From Massilia mucilaginosa (GTDB lineage Bacteria > Pseudomonadota > Gammaproteobacteria > Burkholderiales > Burkholderiaceae_D), in NCBI RefSeq assembly GCF_011682145.1, contig NZ_WHJH01000007.1:62001-126000 (forward strand): DNA of 64,000 bases, given 5' to 3'. Made by a program: the position numbers and the translations under genes. The notes under the pieces are model-generated. The model made no database searches, had not been told where the DNA came from, and was given only the letters and a program-made list of their open reading frames with translations. Shown here piece after piece: positions 1-10,308 of this stretch (its first letter is position 1; every line of letters starts with the position of its first letter).

Positions 1-210
1 TTCCATGATCTGGCGGGTCGCTTCGACTCCGTCCAGTACCGGCATGTTCAGGTCCATCAGGACCAGGTCGGGCAGGTTGTCGGCGCACATGCGCACCGCT
101 TCCAGGCCGGTGCGCGCGATCCACGCCACCTGGTGTTCGCTGGTGCTGGCCACCACCCGGCGCAGCGCTTCGGCCGCCATGGCGACGTCGTTGGCAATCC
201 CGATCTTCAT
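1..210 (-). CDS. wspF: Chemotaxis response regulator / methylesterase CheB-like (WspF), 3' end outside window
   Basis: Only the first 70 residues are present: a response-regulator receiver domain beginning [17 protein letters not shown], with the phospho-acceptor segment [14 protein letters not shown]. The ATG at 210 overlaps the TGA of the hybrid CheA by four bases (ATGA), so it is the next gene of the wsp-type operon. In known Wsp systems the protein in this position is the CheB-type methylesterase WspF, which removes methyl groups from the receptor and damps signalling to the diguanylate cyclase WspR. The methylesterase domain and any wspR gene would lie left of the window, so the WspF name rests on gene order plus the receiver domain. 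Confidence 0.8.
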   Translation of the reverse strand, partial: MKIGIANDVAMAAEALRRVVASTSEHQVAWIARTGLEAVRMCADNLPDLVLMDLNMPVLDGVEATRQIME

Positions 211-2474
211 AGGCCGGCGTCTCCGATCAGGTCGAACACGGCGTCGAGCAGGGTCTCGTCGTGGAAGCTGCCCTTGGTCAGGTAGTAGTCGGCGCCGGCG
301 CTCATGCCGCGCGCGCGGTCTTCGGGACGGTCCTTGTAGGAGACGATCATCACGGGCAGTTTGTACAAGTGGATATCCTTCTTGACCAGGCCAACGAGTT
401 CGATGCCGTCCATGCGCGGCATGTCGACGTCGGTGATTAACAGGTCGTAGTCGCCGCTGCGCACCACGTTCCAGCCGTCGATGCCGTCAATCGCAATATC
501 GACCTGGTAGCCGCGCCCCTGCAGCAGCTTGCGTTCCATCTCGCGCACGGTGAGCGAGTCGTCCACCACCAGGATGCGCTTGACCTTGCGTTTTTCCGGG
601 CCGCCGCGCGCGCCCAGCTGGTGCAGGCCGCCTTCGTGCAGCAGTTTGTCGATCGACAGCAGCAGGTCTGGCACGTCGAGGATCAGGACCGGGACGCCGT
701 CGTCGAGCAGGGCGCCGGCGCTGATGTCGCGCATCTTGCCGAAGATCGGATCGAGCGCCTGCACCGCCAGGCTTTGTTCGCCGCGAATCGCATCGACAAC
801 CAGCGCGTAGCGGCGCTGGGCCGCGCCGATCACCACCACCGGCAGTTCGGCCGCGCCGGCCCCGATCTGGCCCAGTTCGAGCACCTGGGCCGCCGACACC
901 AGGCCAAGGTGCTCGCCGCCGAAGTCGAAGAACTGCTTGTTTTCGAGCGTGTGGATCTCGCTTTGCGGCACCTTGAGCACCCGTTCGACCTTGACGATCG
1001 GGATGGCGTAGGCTTCGCCCTGCACCTCGACCACCAGCGCGCGCACGATCGATTGCGTGAGCGGCAGGGTGATAAAGGTGCGAAAGCCGGCGCCCGGCAC
1101 CGACTCGATGCGCACCGTGCCGTTCTGTTCGCGGATGGTCTGGTGCACGATGTCCAGGCCCACGCCGCGCCCGGAGATGGCGCTGGTGGTTTCCTTCAGG
1201 CTGAAGGCGGGCAGGAACAGGAATTCGATCAGTTCGGGCTGCGACATGGCGGCAGCCATGGCGGCGCTGGCCATCTTGCGCTCGATTACCTGGCGCCGGA
1301 TGCGTTCGATGTCCACCCCGCGCCCGTCGTCCGAAATTTCGATACTGAGCATGCCGGCGCGGTGGCGCGCTTCCAGCACGATGGTCCCAAACGCGGGTTT
1401 GCCGGCGGCGATGCGCTCGGACTGGCTTTCCATGCCGTGGTCGACGGCGTTGCGCAGCATGTGGTTGAGCGGACTTTCGATGCGCGCCAGGATGTCGCGG
1501 TCGACCAGCGTGTCTTCGCCTTCGATGAGCAGCTGGGCTTCCTTGCCCAGGCTGCGCGCCAGGTCGCGCACCATGCGGGGAAAGGCTTGCACGCCGTCGC
1601 GGAAAGGGCGCATGCGCAAGGTCAGCACTTCGTCCACCAGGTTTTTCGATACCCCCAGCAGGCGCCGCTCGTAGCTTTCGATGTCGGCCATGTGTTCGAG
1701 CATGAACTGCTTGAGCGGATGGGCCTTTTGCCCGGTCAGGGCCGATTGTTCGATCAGGGCCGGGTCGCCGCCGCGTACCACCGCGTCGTGCAGTTGTTCG
1801 AGTGCCTGGAACAGGGTCGCCTGGTTGCGCTTGAAGCGCTGGAGCGATGCGATGAACGGGTGCATCTGGTGCGCGTTGATGCGCGATTCGCTGGCCAGGG
1901 CCAGCAGGCGGTCGAAGTTCTGGGCCACCTTGGGCGCGCTCTGAGCCCGCTGCGGGGCCGCTTCTTCGGGTGCCGGCGGCGGCGCGGCCGCTACCACGGC
2001 GGCCACGGCAAGCGGCGCCACCGGGGCCGGCGGCGGCATCTCCAGCAGCGGCGCCGACTGGATCTGTGCAATGCCGGCGATGCTGTTCATGGTGCCGGTG
2101 ATGCGCGCGCCATGCTGCTCCAGCCAGGCCGGCAGGCCGGCTTCGTCCAGGGTCGAGAATTGCAGGATCAGGTCGACCCCGGCCAGCAGCACGTCGATGC
2201 GCGCGGGCGTGAGCTGCAACTGGCCGTGCTGGGCGGCGATGAAGGCGTCTTCCATGCCGTGCGCCAGCTGTACCACCACGTCCAGGCCGACGATGGCGGC
2301 CGCGCCCTTGATCGAGTGGGCGGCGCGCATCATCGCATCAAGGGTGGAGGCGTCGCCGCCGCCGCGCTCCATGGAGAGCAAGCCGTCGGTGAGGATCTGG
2401 GTCTGGCCGTCCGCCTCCATGCGGAACAGGTCCAGCATCGAGAATTGACTGAGGTCGCCGCTGCCGCTGCTCAT
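207..2474 (-). CDS. wspE: Hybrid chemotaxis histidine kinase CheA with C-terminal receiver (WspE)
   Basis: 755 residues. An N-terminal HPt domain carries the phospho-histidine in [10 protein letters not shown] (His53). An Ala/Pro-rich linker follows (about 165-205), then the HATPase core (N-box [13 protein letters not shown]-boxes DDGRGVD and [10 protein letters not shown]), a CheW-like regulatory domain, and a C-terminal receiver (ILVVDDS, acceptor Asp in [13 protein letters not shown]). A fused receiver is the hallmark of WspE-type CheA. The open frame extends far upstream, but the ATG at 2474 overlaps the TGA of the preceding CheW gene (ATGA) and begins the HPt domain directly, so I chose it. 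It should autophosphorylate in response to the receptor and pass phosphate to WspR and WspF. Confidence 0.92.
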   Translation of the reverse strand: MSSGSGDLSQFSMLDLFRMEADGQTQILTDGLLSMERGGGDASTLDAMMRAAHSIKGAAAIVGLDVVVQLAHGMEDAFIAAQHGQLQLTPARIDVLLAGVDLILQFSTLDEAGLPAWLEQHGARITGTMNSIAGIAQIQSAPLLEMPPPAPVAPLAVAAVVAAAPPPAPEEAAPQRAQSAPKVAQNFDRLLALASESRINAHQMHPFIASLQRFKRNQATLFQALEQLHDAVVRGGDPALIEQSALTGQKAHPLKQFMLEHMADIESYERRLLGVSKNLVDEVLTLRMRPFRDGVQAFPRMVRDLARSLGKEAQLLIEGEDTLVDRDILARIESPLNHMLRNAVDHGMESQSERIAAGKPAFGTIVLEARHRAGMLSIEISDDGRGVDIERIRRQVIERKMASAAMAAAMSQPELIEFLFLPAFSLKETTSAISGRGVGLDIVHQTIREQNGTVRIESVPGAGFRTFITLPLTQSIVRALVVEVQGEAYAIPIVKVERVLKVPQSEIHTLENKQFFDFGGEHLGLVSAAQVLELGQIGAGAAELPVVVIGAAQRRYALVVDAIRGEQSLAVQALDPIFGKMRDISAGALLDDGVPVLILDVPDLLLSIDKLLHEGGLHQLGARGGPEKRKVKRILVVDDSLTVREMERKLLQGRGYQVDIAIDGIDGWNVVRSGDYDLLITDVDMPRMDGIELVGLVKKDIHLYKLPVMIVSYKDRPEDRARGMSAGADYYLTKGSFHDETLLDAVFDLIGDAGL

Positions 2475-3157
2475 CGCAATAACCTGGTCAGCTGGTGGCC
2501 GATCAGCGGCGCGTCGAGCACGCCGATGCGCATCTCGCCGTGGGTCAGCACGCCCGTGATGAAGCGCTGCAAGCCCTTGTTGAGCGTGGCCGCCGGCGCG
2601 CCCACGCTGGTCGCGCCGTAGCGCAGGATGCCGTGCAGGTCGGCCACCGGCAGGGCGAAGCACTGTTCTTCCCAATTGATGACGAGCAGGCGCGCGAACA
2701 CATGGCGCCCGCCCTGTTGCGGGGCGTCGTTTTCGTCGATGCCGAGCAGGGTGGCCAGGGCGATGCAGGGCGCCAGGGTGCCGCCGACGTTGACGATGCC
2801 GGTCAGGCCGCCGCCGCTGCGGTGCGGCAGCGAATGGCTGGCCGCCAGCGGCGCGACCGAGGCCACGATGCGGGTCGGCAGCATCAGCCATTCGCGCCCG
2901 AGGCGGAACACCAGGCCCGAGCTGTCGTGCTGCGCGCGCGCGGCCTGCGGCTGGCGCAGCAGCGCGGCCCAGTCCTCGCGGTAGGCGGCGTCCACCGGGC
3001 GCTGCATGCTGCGTTTGGCCGCGCCGGCGTACACCTCGCAGTTGCGGCAGTGGACGTGCTGTTCGAGCTTGGGACAGCTCATGTCGCCGGCCACGCCGAT
3101 CCGGTTCCAGCAATCCTGGTCGTCGAGCGCGTGCAGGGTGTCCGGGACGCTGCTCAT
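2471..3157 (-). CDS. wspD: CheW-like coupling protein with cysteine-rich N-terminus (WspD)
   Basis: 228 residues. A CheW-type SH3-like scaffold (about 60-228) is preceded by a short N-terminal module, DQDCWNRIGVAGD then SCPKLEQHVHCRNCEVYA, with four Cys (including CRNC). That module is characteristic of the second CheW of Wsp-type operons, and may bind a metal (inference). Its role is to couple the methyl-accepting receptor to the CheA hybrid. ATGA overlaps on both sides (start 3157 with the wspC stop, stop 2471 with the wspE start) show translational coupling. Confidence 0.88.
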   Translation of the reverse strand: MSSVPDTLHALDDQDCWNRIGVAGDMSCPKLEQHVHCRNCEVYAGAAKRSMQRPVDAAYREDWAALLRQPQAARAQHDSSGLVFRLGREWLMLPTRIVASVAPLAASHSLPHRSGGGLTGIVNVGGTLAPCIALATLLGIDENDAPQQGGRHVFARLLVINWEEQCFALPVADLHGILRYGATSVGAPAATLNKGLQRFITGVLTHGEMRIGVLDAPLIGHQLTRLLR

Positions 3158-4425
3158 CGGGCATCCTTGCGCGCCGCGCTGTCGCGCTCGTTACCGTTGG
3201 CGCGCTGGTAGATGCGCGCGGCGCGCTGCTTGAAGGCGGCCGCCTGGACCCGGTCGCCGCTTTGCTCGGCCAGCAGGGCCAGGTGGCACAGCGCCTCGTA
3301 GTGATCGGGTTTGAGGTAGACGCAGCGGCGCCAGTAGTCGCCGGCGGCGTCCATTTTCTGTTCGCATTCGCTGACCATGCCGAGGATGAAATAGGCGTCG
3401 GCCGAATCGGGATCGTGCTCCAGCAGCTCGCGGCAGGCCGCGGCGGCGCCCTGCAAGTCGCCCAGGTCGGACTGGCGGCGCGCGCGCGCGAGCAGGTCGG
3501 CCGCTGCGGTCTTGAGCGCGGCCGGCGCCGTGGCGCGCAGCGGGCGCGCGACTGGCCCCGCGCTCAGCGCCGGCGTATGGACCACCGGCCGCGCCGGCGG
3601 CGGCGGGCGCGCGTGCTGGCGCGCCGGCAGGCGGGGCGGCCAGGACGCACCGGCGCCGGCTTTTTCGAGCGCGAACGCACCCGGCGCGCGCAGCGCGGCA
3701 AAGCCGTTGCGGCAGAACGCCGGTACTTCGGCGTAGCCGGCGAACAGGATGCCGTCGTCGGCCAGCAGGCGCGACAGGCTGGCGATGGCCGCCGCCACGG
3801 TGGGGTCGTCGAAGTAGATCAGCAGGTTGCGGCAAAAAATGACGTCGTAGTAGCCCGGCCGGCTGGAAAAGGCCGGATCGAGCAGGTTGGCCTGGTTGAA
3901 CGTCACCTGGCCGCGGATCTCGTCGCAGATCTGGTATTCGGCGCCGACCGCCGTAAAAAAGCGCTCGCGAAAATCGAGATGGCGCCCGCGAAAGGCATTG
4001 CGGGTATAGAGGCCGGCGCGCGCGCGCGCCAGCGCCACCTGCGACAGGTCGACCGCGTCGATCGCGACGTCGGCGCCGCCCACGCCGGCGCTGCGCAGCG
4101 ACATGGCCATCGAATACGGCTCTTCGCCGCCGGCGCACGGCACCGACAGGATGCGCACCGGGCGCGCGCCGCCCGCTTCCAGGCGCCGCGCGATGAAAGC
4201 GGTGGCCGCCACGAAGGCTTCGGCATCGCGGAACATCCACGATTCCGGCACCACCACCAGTTCGGTCAGCGCCGTCATTTCCTGCGCGCTGGTGGCCAGC
4301 AGGCGCTGGTAGGCAAGGGCGTCGGCCAGCGCGAGCGCCTGCATGCGCCGTTCGACGGCGCGCTCCACGATGGCCTCGGTCAGGTTCAGGCCCGTCACTT
4401 GCTGGAGCCGGTCGCGTGCACTCAT
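3154..4425 (-). CDS. wspC: CheR-type chemoreceptor methyltransferase with TPR tail (WspC)
   Basis: 423 residues. A CheR N-terminal helical domain (1-75) is followed by the SAM-dependent methyltransferase domain with the SAM loop VPCAGGEEPYSMAM and the FCRNLLIYFD segment. A Pro/Ala-rich linker leads to two or three TPR units near the C-terminus (e.g. DSADAYFILGMVSECEQK). CheR fused to TPR is the WspC arrangement. It should methylate glutamates on the receptor at 4904-6721, opposing WspF. The ATG at 4425 overlaps the wspB stop by ATGA; longer in-frame extensions upstream run through wspB and are rejected. Confidence 0.9.
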   Translation of the reverse strand: MSARDRLQQVTGLNLTEAIVERAVERRMQALALADALAYQRLLATSAQEMTALTELVVVPESWMFRDAEAFVAATAFIARRLEAGGARPVRILSVPCAGGEEPYSMAMSLRSAGVGGADVAIDAVDLSQVALARARAGLYTRNAFRGRHLDFRERFFTAVGAEYQICDEIRGQVTFNQANLLDPAFSSRPGYYDVIFCRNLLIYFDDPTVAAAIASLSRLLADDGILFAGYAEVPAFCRNGFAALRAPGAFALEKAGAGASWPPRLPARQHARPPPPARPVVHTPALSAGPVARPLRATAPAALKTAAADLLARARRQSDLGDLQGAAAACRELLEHDPDSADAYFILGMVSECEQKMDAAGDYWRRCVYLKPDHYEALCHLALLAEQSGDRVQAAAFKQRAARIYQRANGNERDSAARKDAR

Positions 4426-4892
4426 GGCGCCGCTCCCGCGCCCTGGAACAGCAGCGCGCGCACGTCCGGCGCGAGCAGTTGATCGAGGCTGACCAGTTGC
4501 AGCATGCCGGCCGCGCTGGCCGAGACCCGGCCCAGGAAAGGCGCGCCGGCCACGCCCGGTTCGAGCAGGGCCTCGCCATCGACGCTGTCGACGCCGACCA
4601 CGTGTTCGGCCAGCAGGCCGAGCGGGCGCGTGGCGCCGTCGCCCAGCGCTTGATCGAGCCGATAGTCGACCAGGATGATGCGCGAGTCGTACCAGAGCTG
4701 GGCGGGCGGCACCCCGGCCAGGCTGGAGAGGTCGATCACCGGCACCGGTTCGCCGTGCAGGTCGAGCAGGCCGGCCACCCAGGCCGGCGCGCGCGGAATG
4801 GCTTTCAGGGCGGCGGCCGGCACCACCCGCGCCACCGCCCACAGGGGCAGGGCGTAGCGGTCGGCGCCGATGTGAAAGACCATCACTTTCAT
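4422..4892 (-). CDS. wspB: CheW-like coupling protein (WspB)
   Basis: 156 residues, a single CheW domain: N-terminal strand MKVMVFHIGADRYALPL, then GLLDLHGEPVPVIDL, which is the typical CheW receptor/kinase-binding core. It sits 11 bases downstream of the receptor gene and overlaps the methyltransferase start by ATGA. It is one of two CheW proteins in the operon (the other is at 2471-3157), as in Wsp systems. It should bridge receptor and CheA at the membrane. Confidence 0.9.
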   Translation of the reverse strand: MKVMVFHIGADRYALPLWAVARVVPAAALKAIPRAPAWVAGLLDLHGEPVPVIDLSSLAGVPPAQLWYDSRIILVDYRLDQALGDGATRPLGLLAEHVVGVDSVDGEALLEPGVAGAPFLGRVSASAAGMLQLVSLDQLLAPDVRALLFQGAGAAP

Positions 4893-4903
4893 CGACGCGC
4901 TCC

Positions 4904-6721
4904 TCAGGCGTTGACCGAGAAGGTGGCCACCGACGATTGCAGGTCGCTGGCGGCGTACTGCAACTGGTGCACCGCTTCGCTGGTGGCCTTGAGCGATTCG
5001 ACCGTCTGCTGGGTGGCGTCGTTCAACTGCATCATGGTGTCGGAAATCTGCGAAGCGCCCACCGCCTGCGACTGCATCCCCTGCAGCACCAGGTCGAACT
5101 GGGGCGCGAGTTTTTGCACCTGGTCCATCACGGTCGAGAGCTGTTCGCCCACCTGGCGCACTTCGCCCACGCTGCGCCGGATCTCTTCGGAGAATTTGTC
5201 CATGCCCATCACGCTGGCCGATACCGCCGACTGCATCTCCTTGAGCATTTGCTCGATGTCCCAGGTCGAGACCGAGGTCTGGTCGGCCAGGCGCCGGATT
5301 TCGGTGGCCACCACCGAGAAACCGCGCCCGGCGTCGCCGGCTTTTTCGGCTTCGATCGCGGCGTTGAGCGAGAGGATGTTGGTCTGGTCGGCCACCTTGG
5401 TGATGGTGATCAGCACACTGTTGATGTTGCTCGCTTTTTCGGACAGCGCGGCCAGCTTGGCGTTGATGGAGTCGGTGGCCGAGACCATGTGCTGCATGGT
5501 GCTGTCCATGCGCTTGAGGTTTTGCTGGGCGTCGGCGGTGGCGCTGGTGGTGTAGTCGGCCACCGCGGTGGCGTCTTCCATGGTTTTCAGCAGCTGGGTG
5601 GTGTTGGCCGAGATTTCCTTGGTGGTCGAGAGGATTTCGATGCTGGTCTGGGCCTGTTCGATGCCGGTCGCTTCCTGCTGCTTGGCCGAGGCGGCGATTT
5701 CGGTGGCCGAGGTGGTGACCTGGATGCCGGCCTTTTGCACGTTGTTGAGCAAAATGCGCAGGTTGCCGACCATGGTTTTCAGGCCGTCGCCCATGCGGCC
5801 GATGGCGTCGGTCCCGGTAATCGTCACGGTGCCGGTCAGGTCGCCGATGGCGGCCTTGGAGACCACGTCGAGCAGGGCGTCGACATTGGCGCGCAGGGTA
5901 TTGGTGGCGGCCGCCTGGTCGGCCTGGCTGTCCTGGATCGATTGGGCCATGCGGTTGAATTCTTCGGTGACCTTGCCCAGCTCGTCGCCCGACACCACCG
6001 CCGCGCGCGCCGACTGCTGGCCGGCGGCGATCTTGCCGACCGCTTCGGTCAGGTTGTTGAGGGGAGTGAGCAGGGCGCGCGCCAGCATCCAGGCCACGAT
6101 CGAGGCCAGCGCCACGCAGATCACGCCGCCCACGCTCAGCAGCAGCGACATGGTCTGCTGCAGTTGGGCCGATGCGGCCGAGCGCCCCGCCAGCAGGGCG
6201 CTTTCGTCCTCGCCCATCTGGTCGATCAGGGCGCGCACCTGGCTGACGCTCTGGAAGCCGCTCGCCAGTTCGGGCGAACCGACGATGTGCGCGGTGACTT
6301 CGTCACTGGCCTTGCCCAGGGCGCGGCGGCGCTCGATCAGCGGGTGGATGACCGTCTTGAGCCAGGTGGAGGTCAGCTCGTCGAGCTTCTTGACGCGCGC
6401 ATTCTGGGTCGGATTGTCGGCGGTGAGCTCGATTGCGCGGCGGATGTTTTCGCCTAAAAACTTTTCTTCGTTGATGTCGGGAGTCAGGAAGCGCTCGTCG
6501 CCGGTGAGCAGGAAGCCGCGTGTTTCAGCCTGGATTTCCAGCACATTCGTCGCAATTTTGTTGGTTTCAAGCAGGACCTCAAGCGTGTGGCGATCCCAGC
6601 GGCTTGCTTCGGACACCTTGGAGAAATTGTTGTAGGCCAGGATCAGCAGGAACAGGATGATGGCGACAATGGCGCCGAAGCCGAGAAACAGCTTGTTCTT
6701 GATGCTCAGGTCTGTAAACAT
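4904..6721 (-). CDS. wspA: Methyl-accepting chemotaxis protein, surface-sensing receptor (WspA-like)
   Basis: 605 residues. TM1 about 11-30, a helical CHASE3-like periplasmic domain (31-190), TM2 about 191-213, HAMP, a second HAMP-like segment, and a long cytoplasmic signalling coiled coil whose hairpin tip reads EAEKAGDAGRGFSVVATEIR. No C-terminal CheR-docking pentapeptide is present (it ends FSVNA). First gene of the wsp-type operon; start at 6721 follows CGGAGAG on the minus strand. WspA receptors respond to surface contact or envelope stress and raise cyclic-di-GMP through WspR. Assignment to Wsp rather than another chemosensory class rests on the whole operon: MCP, CheW, CheR-TPR, CheW, CheA-REC, CheB. 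Confidence 0.88.
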   Translation of the reverse strand: MFTDLSIKNKLFLGFGAIVAIILFLLILAYNNFSKVSEASRWDRHTLEVLLETNKIATNVLEIQAETRGFLLTGDERFLTPDINEEKFLGENIRRAIELTADNPTQNARVKKLDELTSTWLKTVIHPLIERRRALGKASDEVTAHIVGSPELASGFQSVSQVRALIDQMGEDESALLAGRSAASAQLQQTMSLLLSVGGVICVALASIVAWMLARALLTPLNNLTEAVGKIAAGQQSARAAVVSGDELGKVTEEFNRMAQSIQDSQADQAAATNTLRANVDALLDVVSKAAIGDLTGTVTITGTDAIGRMGDGLKTMVGNLRILLNNVQKAGIQVTTSATEIAASAKQQEATGIEQAQTSIEILSTTKEISANTTQLLKTMEDATAVADYTTSATADAQQNLKRMDSTMQHMVSATDSINAKLAALSEKASNINSVLITITKVADQTNILSLNAAIEAEKAGDAGRGFSVVATEIRRLADQTSVSTWDIEQMLKEMQSAVSASVMGMDKFSEEIRRSVGEVRQVGEQLSTVMDQVQKLAPQFDLVLQGMQSQAVGASQISDTMMQLNDATQQTVESLKATSEAVHQLQYAASDLQSSVATFSVNA

Positions 6722-6816
6722 GGGGGGGCTCTCCGGGTACGATGTTGTTCTCTATAAATGTAACATCGTTGAAGCACGGCACGGTACATTTTCGTCTCTA
6801 ACAAACCGTCAGCCCC

Positions 6817-6853
6817 AAAAAAAACGTCGCCCCTGCCATTGGCAGAAACGACG
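6817..6853 (-). terminator. Rho-independent terminator of argG
   Basis: On the minus strand, 29 bases past the argG stop, a 13-bp stem (6825-6853; three G-U pairs; loop AAT) is followed by eight T residues (complement of the A-run 6817-6824). It ends the argF-argG transcript before the wsp-type operon, whose promoter must lie between here and 6722. Confidence 0.9.
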
Positions 6854-6881
6854 GATCAACCGCATTGGTCTTGCCAGGGAC

Positions 6882-8114
<1,233 letters not shown>

Positions 8115-8149
8115 GGAGATTCCAATCTTGGGTTGACGATGTGGTGTTG

Positions 8150-9082
8150 TTATTCCGCGCTGCCCGGGATTGCGCCGAGCAGCAGGTATTCGATCAGCGC
8201 CTTCTGCACGTGCAGGCGGTTTTCGGCCTCGTCCCAGACCACCGACTGCGGTCCGTCGATGACCTCGGCCGCGACTTCCTCGCCGCGGTGGGCCGGCAGG
8301 CAGTGCATGAAGAGCGCGTCGGGCGCGGCGCGCGCCATCTTGGCGCCATCGACGATGTAGCCGTCGAAAGCGGCCAGGCGGGCCGCGTTTTCCTTCTCGT
8401 AGCCCATGCTGGTCCACACATCGGTGTTGACCAGGTGGGCACCCTGGCACGCGTCCGACGGGTTGTCGAAGACGGTGAAGCGGGTGGTCGACACCAGCGC
8501 ATGGTCGATGTCGTAGCCTTTGGGCGTGGCGACGTTCAGGTGGAAGCCGAACACGTCGGCCGCCTGCAGCCAGGAGTACAGCATGTTGTTGGCGTCGCCC
8601 ACCCAGGTGACGATCTTGCCGGCGATCGAGCCGCGGTGTTCGACGAAGGTGAAGATATCGGCCAGCACCTGGCACGGGTGGTGTTCGTTGGTCAGGCCGT
8701 TAATCACCGGCACGCGCGAGTTGGCGGCGAAGCGCTCGATGATGTCCTGGCCGAAGGTGCGCACCATGATGATGTCGCACATGCGGCTCATGACCTGGCC
8801 GGCGTCTTCGACCGGTTCGCCGCGTCCGAGCTGGCTGTCGCGCGTGTTCAGGTAGATCGCGGCGCCGCCCAGCTGGTGCATGCCGGCTTCGAACGAGAGG
8901 CGGGTGCGGGTCGAGTTCTTCTCGAACACCATGACCAGGGTGCGGTCGATCAGGGGGTGGTAGACCTCGTAGTTCTTGAACTTGCGCTTGATGATCTTGG
9001 CGCGTTCGATCACGTACTCGAATTCGGCCAGCGTGAAGTCGGAAAACTGGAGGAAATGCTTGATCGGTTTATTTGTAGGCAT
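8150..9082 (-). CDS. argF: Ornithine carbamoyltransferase (anabolic)
   Basis: 310 residues. The carbamoyl-phosphate-binding motif STRTR lies in [21 protein letters not shown] and the ornithine-site [10 protein letters not shown] are intact. It makes citrulline from ornithine and carbamoyl phosphate, feeding argG directly downstream. The frame is open to an ATG at 9145, but that codon lies in a TATAAT hexamer read on the same strand, so I start at 9082 ([16 protein letters not shown]), the usual N-terminus for this family. Confidence 0.95.
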   Translation of the reverse strand: MPTNKPIKHFLQFSDFTLAEFEYVIERAKIIKRKFKNYEVYHPLIDRTLVMVFEKNSTRTRLSFEAGMHQLGGAAIYLNTRDSQLGRGEPVEDAGQVMSRMCDIIMVRTFGQDIIERFAANSRVPVINGLTNEHHPCQVLADIFTFVEHRGSIAGKIVTWVGDANNMLYSWLQAADVFGFHLNVATPKGYDIDHALVSTTRFTVFDNPSDACQGAHLVNTDVWTSMGYEKENAARLAAFDGYIVDGAKMARAAPDALFMHCLPAHRGEEVAAEVIDGPQSVVWDEAENRLHVQKALIEYLLLGAIPGSAE

Positions 9083-9144
9083 AGACACAACGATTGAATG
9101 CGTGAGCCGCAGGCGGCCGGGCCCTGGCGTAGGGTTGCGGATCA

Positions 9145-9150
9145 ATTATA
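9145..9150 (-). promoter_or_regulatory. Putative -10 box of argF-argG
   Basis: TATAAT on the minus strand, about 60 bases before the chosen argF ATG. A good -35 at standard spacing is not evident. No other gene starts between it and argF. Confidence 0.5.
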
Positions 9151-9240
9151 AGGGTTTTGAAAATTTGCCGGGGGCAACCGCATACTATACCGCATGGCGC
9201 CGCCAGCCATCCGGCGGGTCCACAGGGTGGCCGGCACCGG

Positions 9241-9705
9241 TCAGTCCGCAAAATAGCGTTTTGCCTTGCTTGAGAATCCGAATGCGTAGATCCACCAGCC
9301 CATCAGCGCTGGCGCGACGATCGTGCCGCCGGTGGCAGTGGCGAGCCGCTCGGCATCGTTGGCGTAGTGCGCCGTATCCGGGATGAAAAACAGGGCGGCG
9401 GTCAGCGCCGTCATGCCGAGCACGGCAAGCCAGCGAGCCCATTGCCGCCGGCGCAGAATGCCAAACAGTGCGCCCAGCCCGGCTGCAAGCAGGGCCAGGC
9501 GCCATCCGACGTCGGGCAGGAAGCTGACAGGCAGTCCAGCCCCGTAAGAGAATACAAACCAGATGATCGCCGCGGTGTTCACCGCAAACAAGAGCGCCAG
9601 CGCGCCCAAGACCAGCAGTAGCAGCCATATGGACAGTGGACGCTTGCCTGGCGCGGGGCGGAGGTCGGGCGCCAGGCTGGACGGGGATTGGTATGGATTA
9701 TGCAT
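9241..9705 (-). CDS. Small four-helix membrane protein, tandem paralogue 1
   Basis: 154 residues. It begins MHNPYQSP, then a KRPLSIWLLLLVL segment; four hydrophobic helices are visible (about 24-50, 62-82, 90-108, 125-142), and it ends KAKRYFAD. I do not recognise a named family. It is clearly paralogous to the next gene upstream (9760-10224): same length, same N-terminus, KRPLS(I/V)WLLLLVL core, PDTA(H/R)Y motif and KA(K/R)RYFA end. It has its own promoter (9711-9739), with only about five bases between the -10 and the ATG, and no Shine-Dalgarno. Confidence 0.75.
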   Translation of the reverse strand: MHNPYQSPSSLAPDLRPAPGKRPLSIWLLLLVLGALALLFAVNTAAIIWFVFSYGAGLPVSFLPDVGWRLALLAAGLGALFGILRRRQWARWLAVLGMTALTAALFFIPDTAHYANDAERLATATGGTIVAPALMGWWIYAFGFSSKAKRYFAD

Positions 9706-9710
9706 CCGCT

Positions 9711-9739
9711 ACTATAAGGTCAATCAATCTCGGTAGCAA
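9711..9739 (-). promoter_or_regulatory. Sigma70 promoter giving an apparently leaderless mRNA (copy 1)
   Basis: On the minus strand: -35 TTGCTA, 17-bp spacer, -10 TATAGT, then five bases and the ATG. Transcription should begin at or within a base or two of the A of the start codon. The spacer holds GATTGATTGA, also present in copy 2 (10231-10259). Confidence 0.7.
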
Positions 9740-9759
9740 CAACTGCCTTGGCGCTGGAT

Positions 9760-10224
9760 TCAGCCCGCAAAATAGCGGCGTGCCTTGGCCGATAAGCCGA
9801 AGCGGTAGGCCCACAAGGCCATCAGCAATGGCGCCAGGATCATGCGGCCAAAGGCGCCGCCGCTGCGCTGGGCTTCATTGTCGTACCGCGCCGTATCGGG
9901 CATGAGCAAGACCATGAGCGTGAGTCCGGCGATGACGAGCAGGCCGAGCCAGCGCCCCCAGCGCCGCCGTTGCGCGACGCCGATCAGCGCGCCCACGAAA
10001 AACGCCACCATGGCCAGGCGAATGGCGACGTCGACCATGAAGCGGACGTTCATCCAGCCCGGAAGCGCGATCAGCATCCAGATGGAACTGATCGCGCCGA
10101 AGGCGATCAAGAGCGCGATCACGGCCAGGACCAGCAGAAGCAGCCATACCGACAGCGGCCGCTTGCCCGGGGGCTGGGCGGGCTCCATCGCGGAGCCCGC
10201 CGGGGATTGATACGGATTGTGCAT
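9760..10224 (-). CDS. Small four-helix membrane protein, tandem paralogue 2
   Basis: 154 residues, beginning MHNPYQSPAGSAMEPAQPPG and then KRPLSVWLLLLVLAVIAL. Four predicted membrane helices; it ends KARRYFAG. Tandem duplicate of 9241-9705, with a diverged middle (LIALPGWMNVRFMVDVAIR in place of the other copy's segment). The NPYxxP N-terminus recurs in the two DUF805 proteins near the right edge, but the rest is not obviously DUF805. Function unknown. Preceded by its own promoter at 10231-10259 and, like copy 1, no ribosome-binding site. Confidence 0.75.
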   Translation of the reverse strand: MHNPYQSPAGSAMEPAQPPGKRPLSVWLLLLVLAVIALLIAFGAISSIWMLIALPGWMNVRFMVDVAIRLAMVAFFVGALIGVAQRRRWGRWLGLLVIAGLTLMVLLMPDTARYDNEAQRSGGAFGRMILAPLLMALWAYRFGLSAKARRYFAG

Positions 10225-10230
10225 CCAGCA

Positions 10231-10259
10231 ACTATAGTTTCAATCAATCCCAGAAGCAA
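10231..10259 (-). promoter_or_regulatory. Sigma70 promoter giving an apparently leaderless mRNA (copy 2)
   Basis: On the minus strand: -35 TTGCTT, exactly 17 bases, -10 TATAGT, six bases, ATG. Same geometry and same GATTGATTGA spacer core as copy 1, so the promoter was duplicated with the gene and has been kept. Confidence 0.7.
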
Positions 10260-10308
10260 CACTTCCTTTGTAAAACCCCGGCGCCGCCGCATCACGGCCC
10301 AGGTTCCG

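Noticed and set aside
621-2621. 666-codon plus-strand frame
   Set aside because: Antisense to wspE, whose HPt, kinase, CheW and receiver motifs are unmistakable.
9083-9145. Upstream ATG (9145) for argF
   Set aside because: Falls within a TATAAT promoter hexamer and adds residues not expected in the family.
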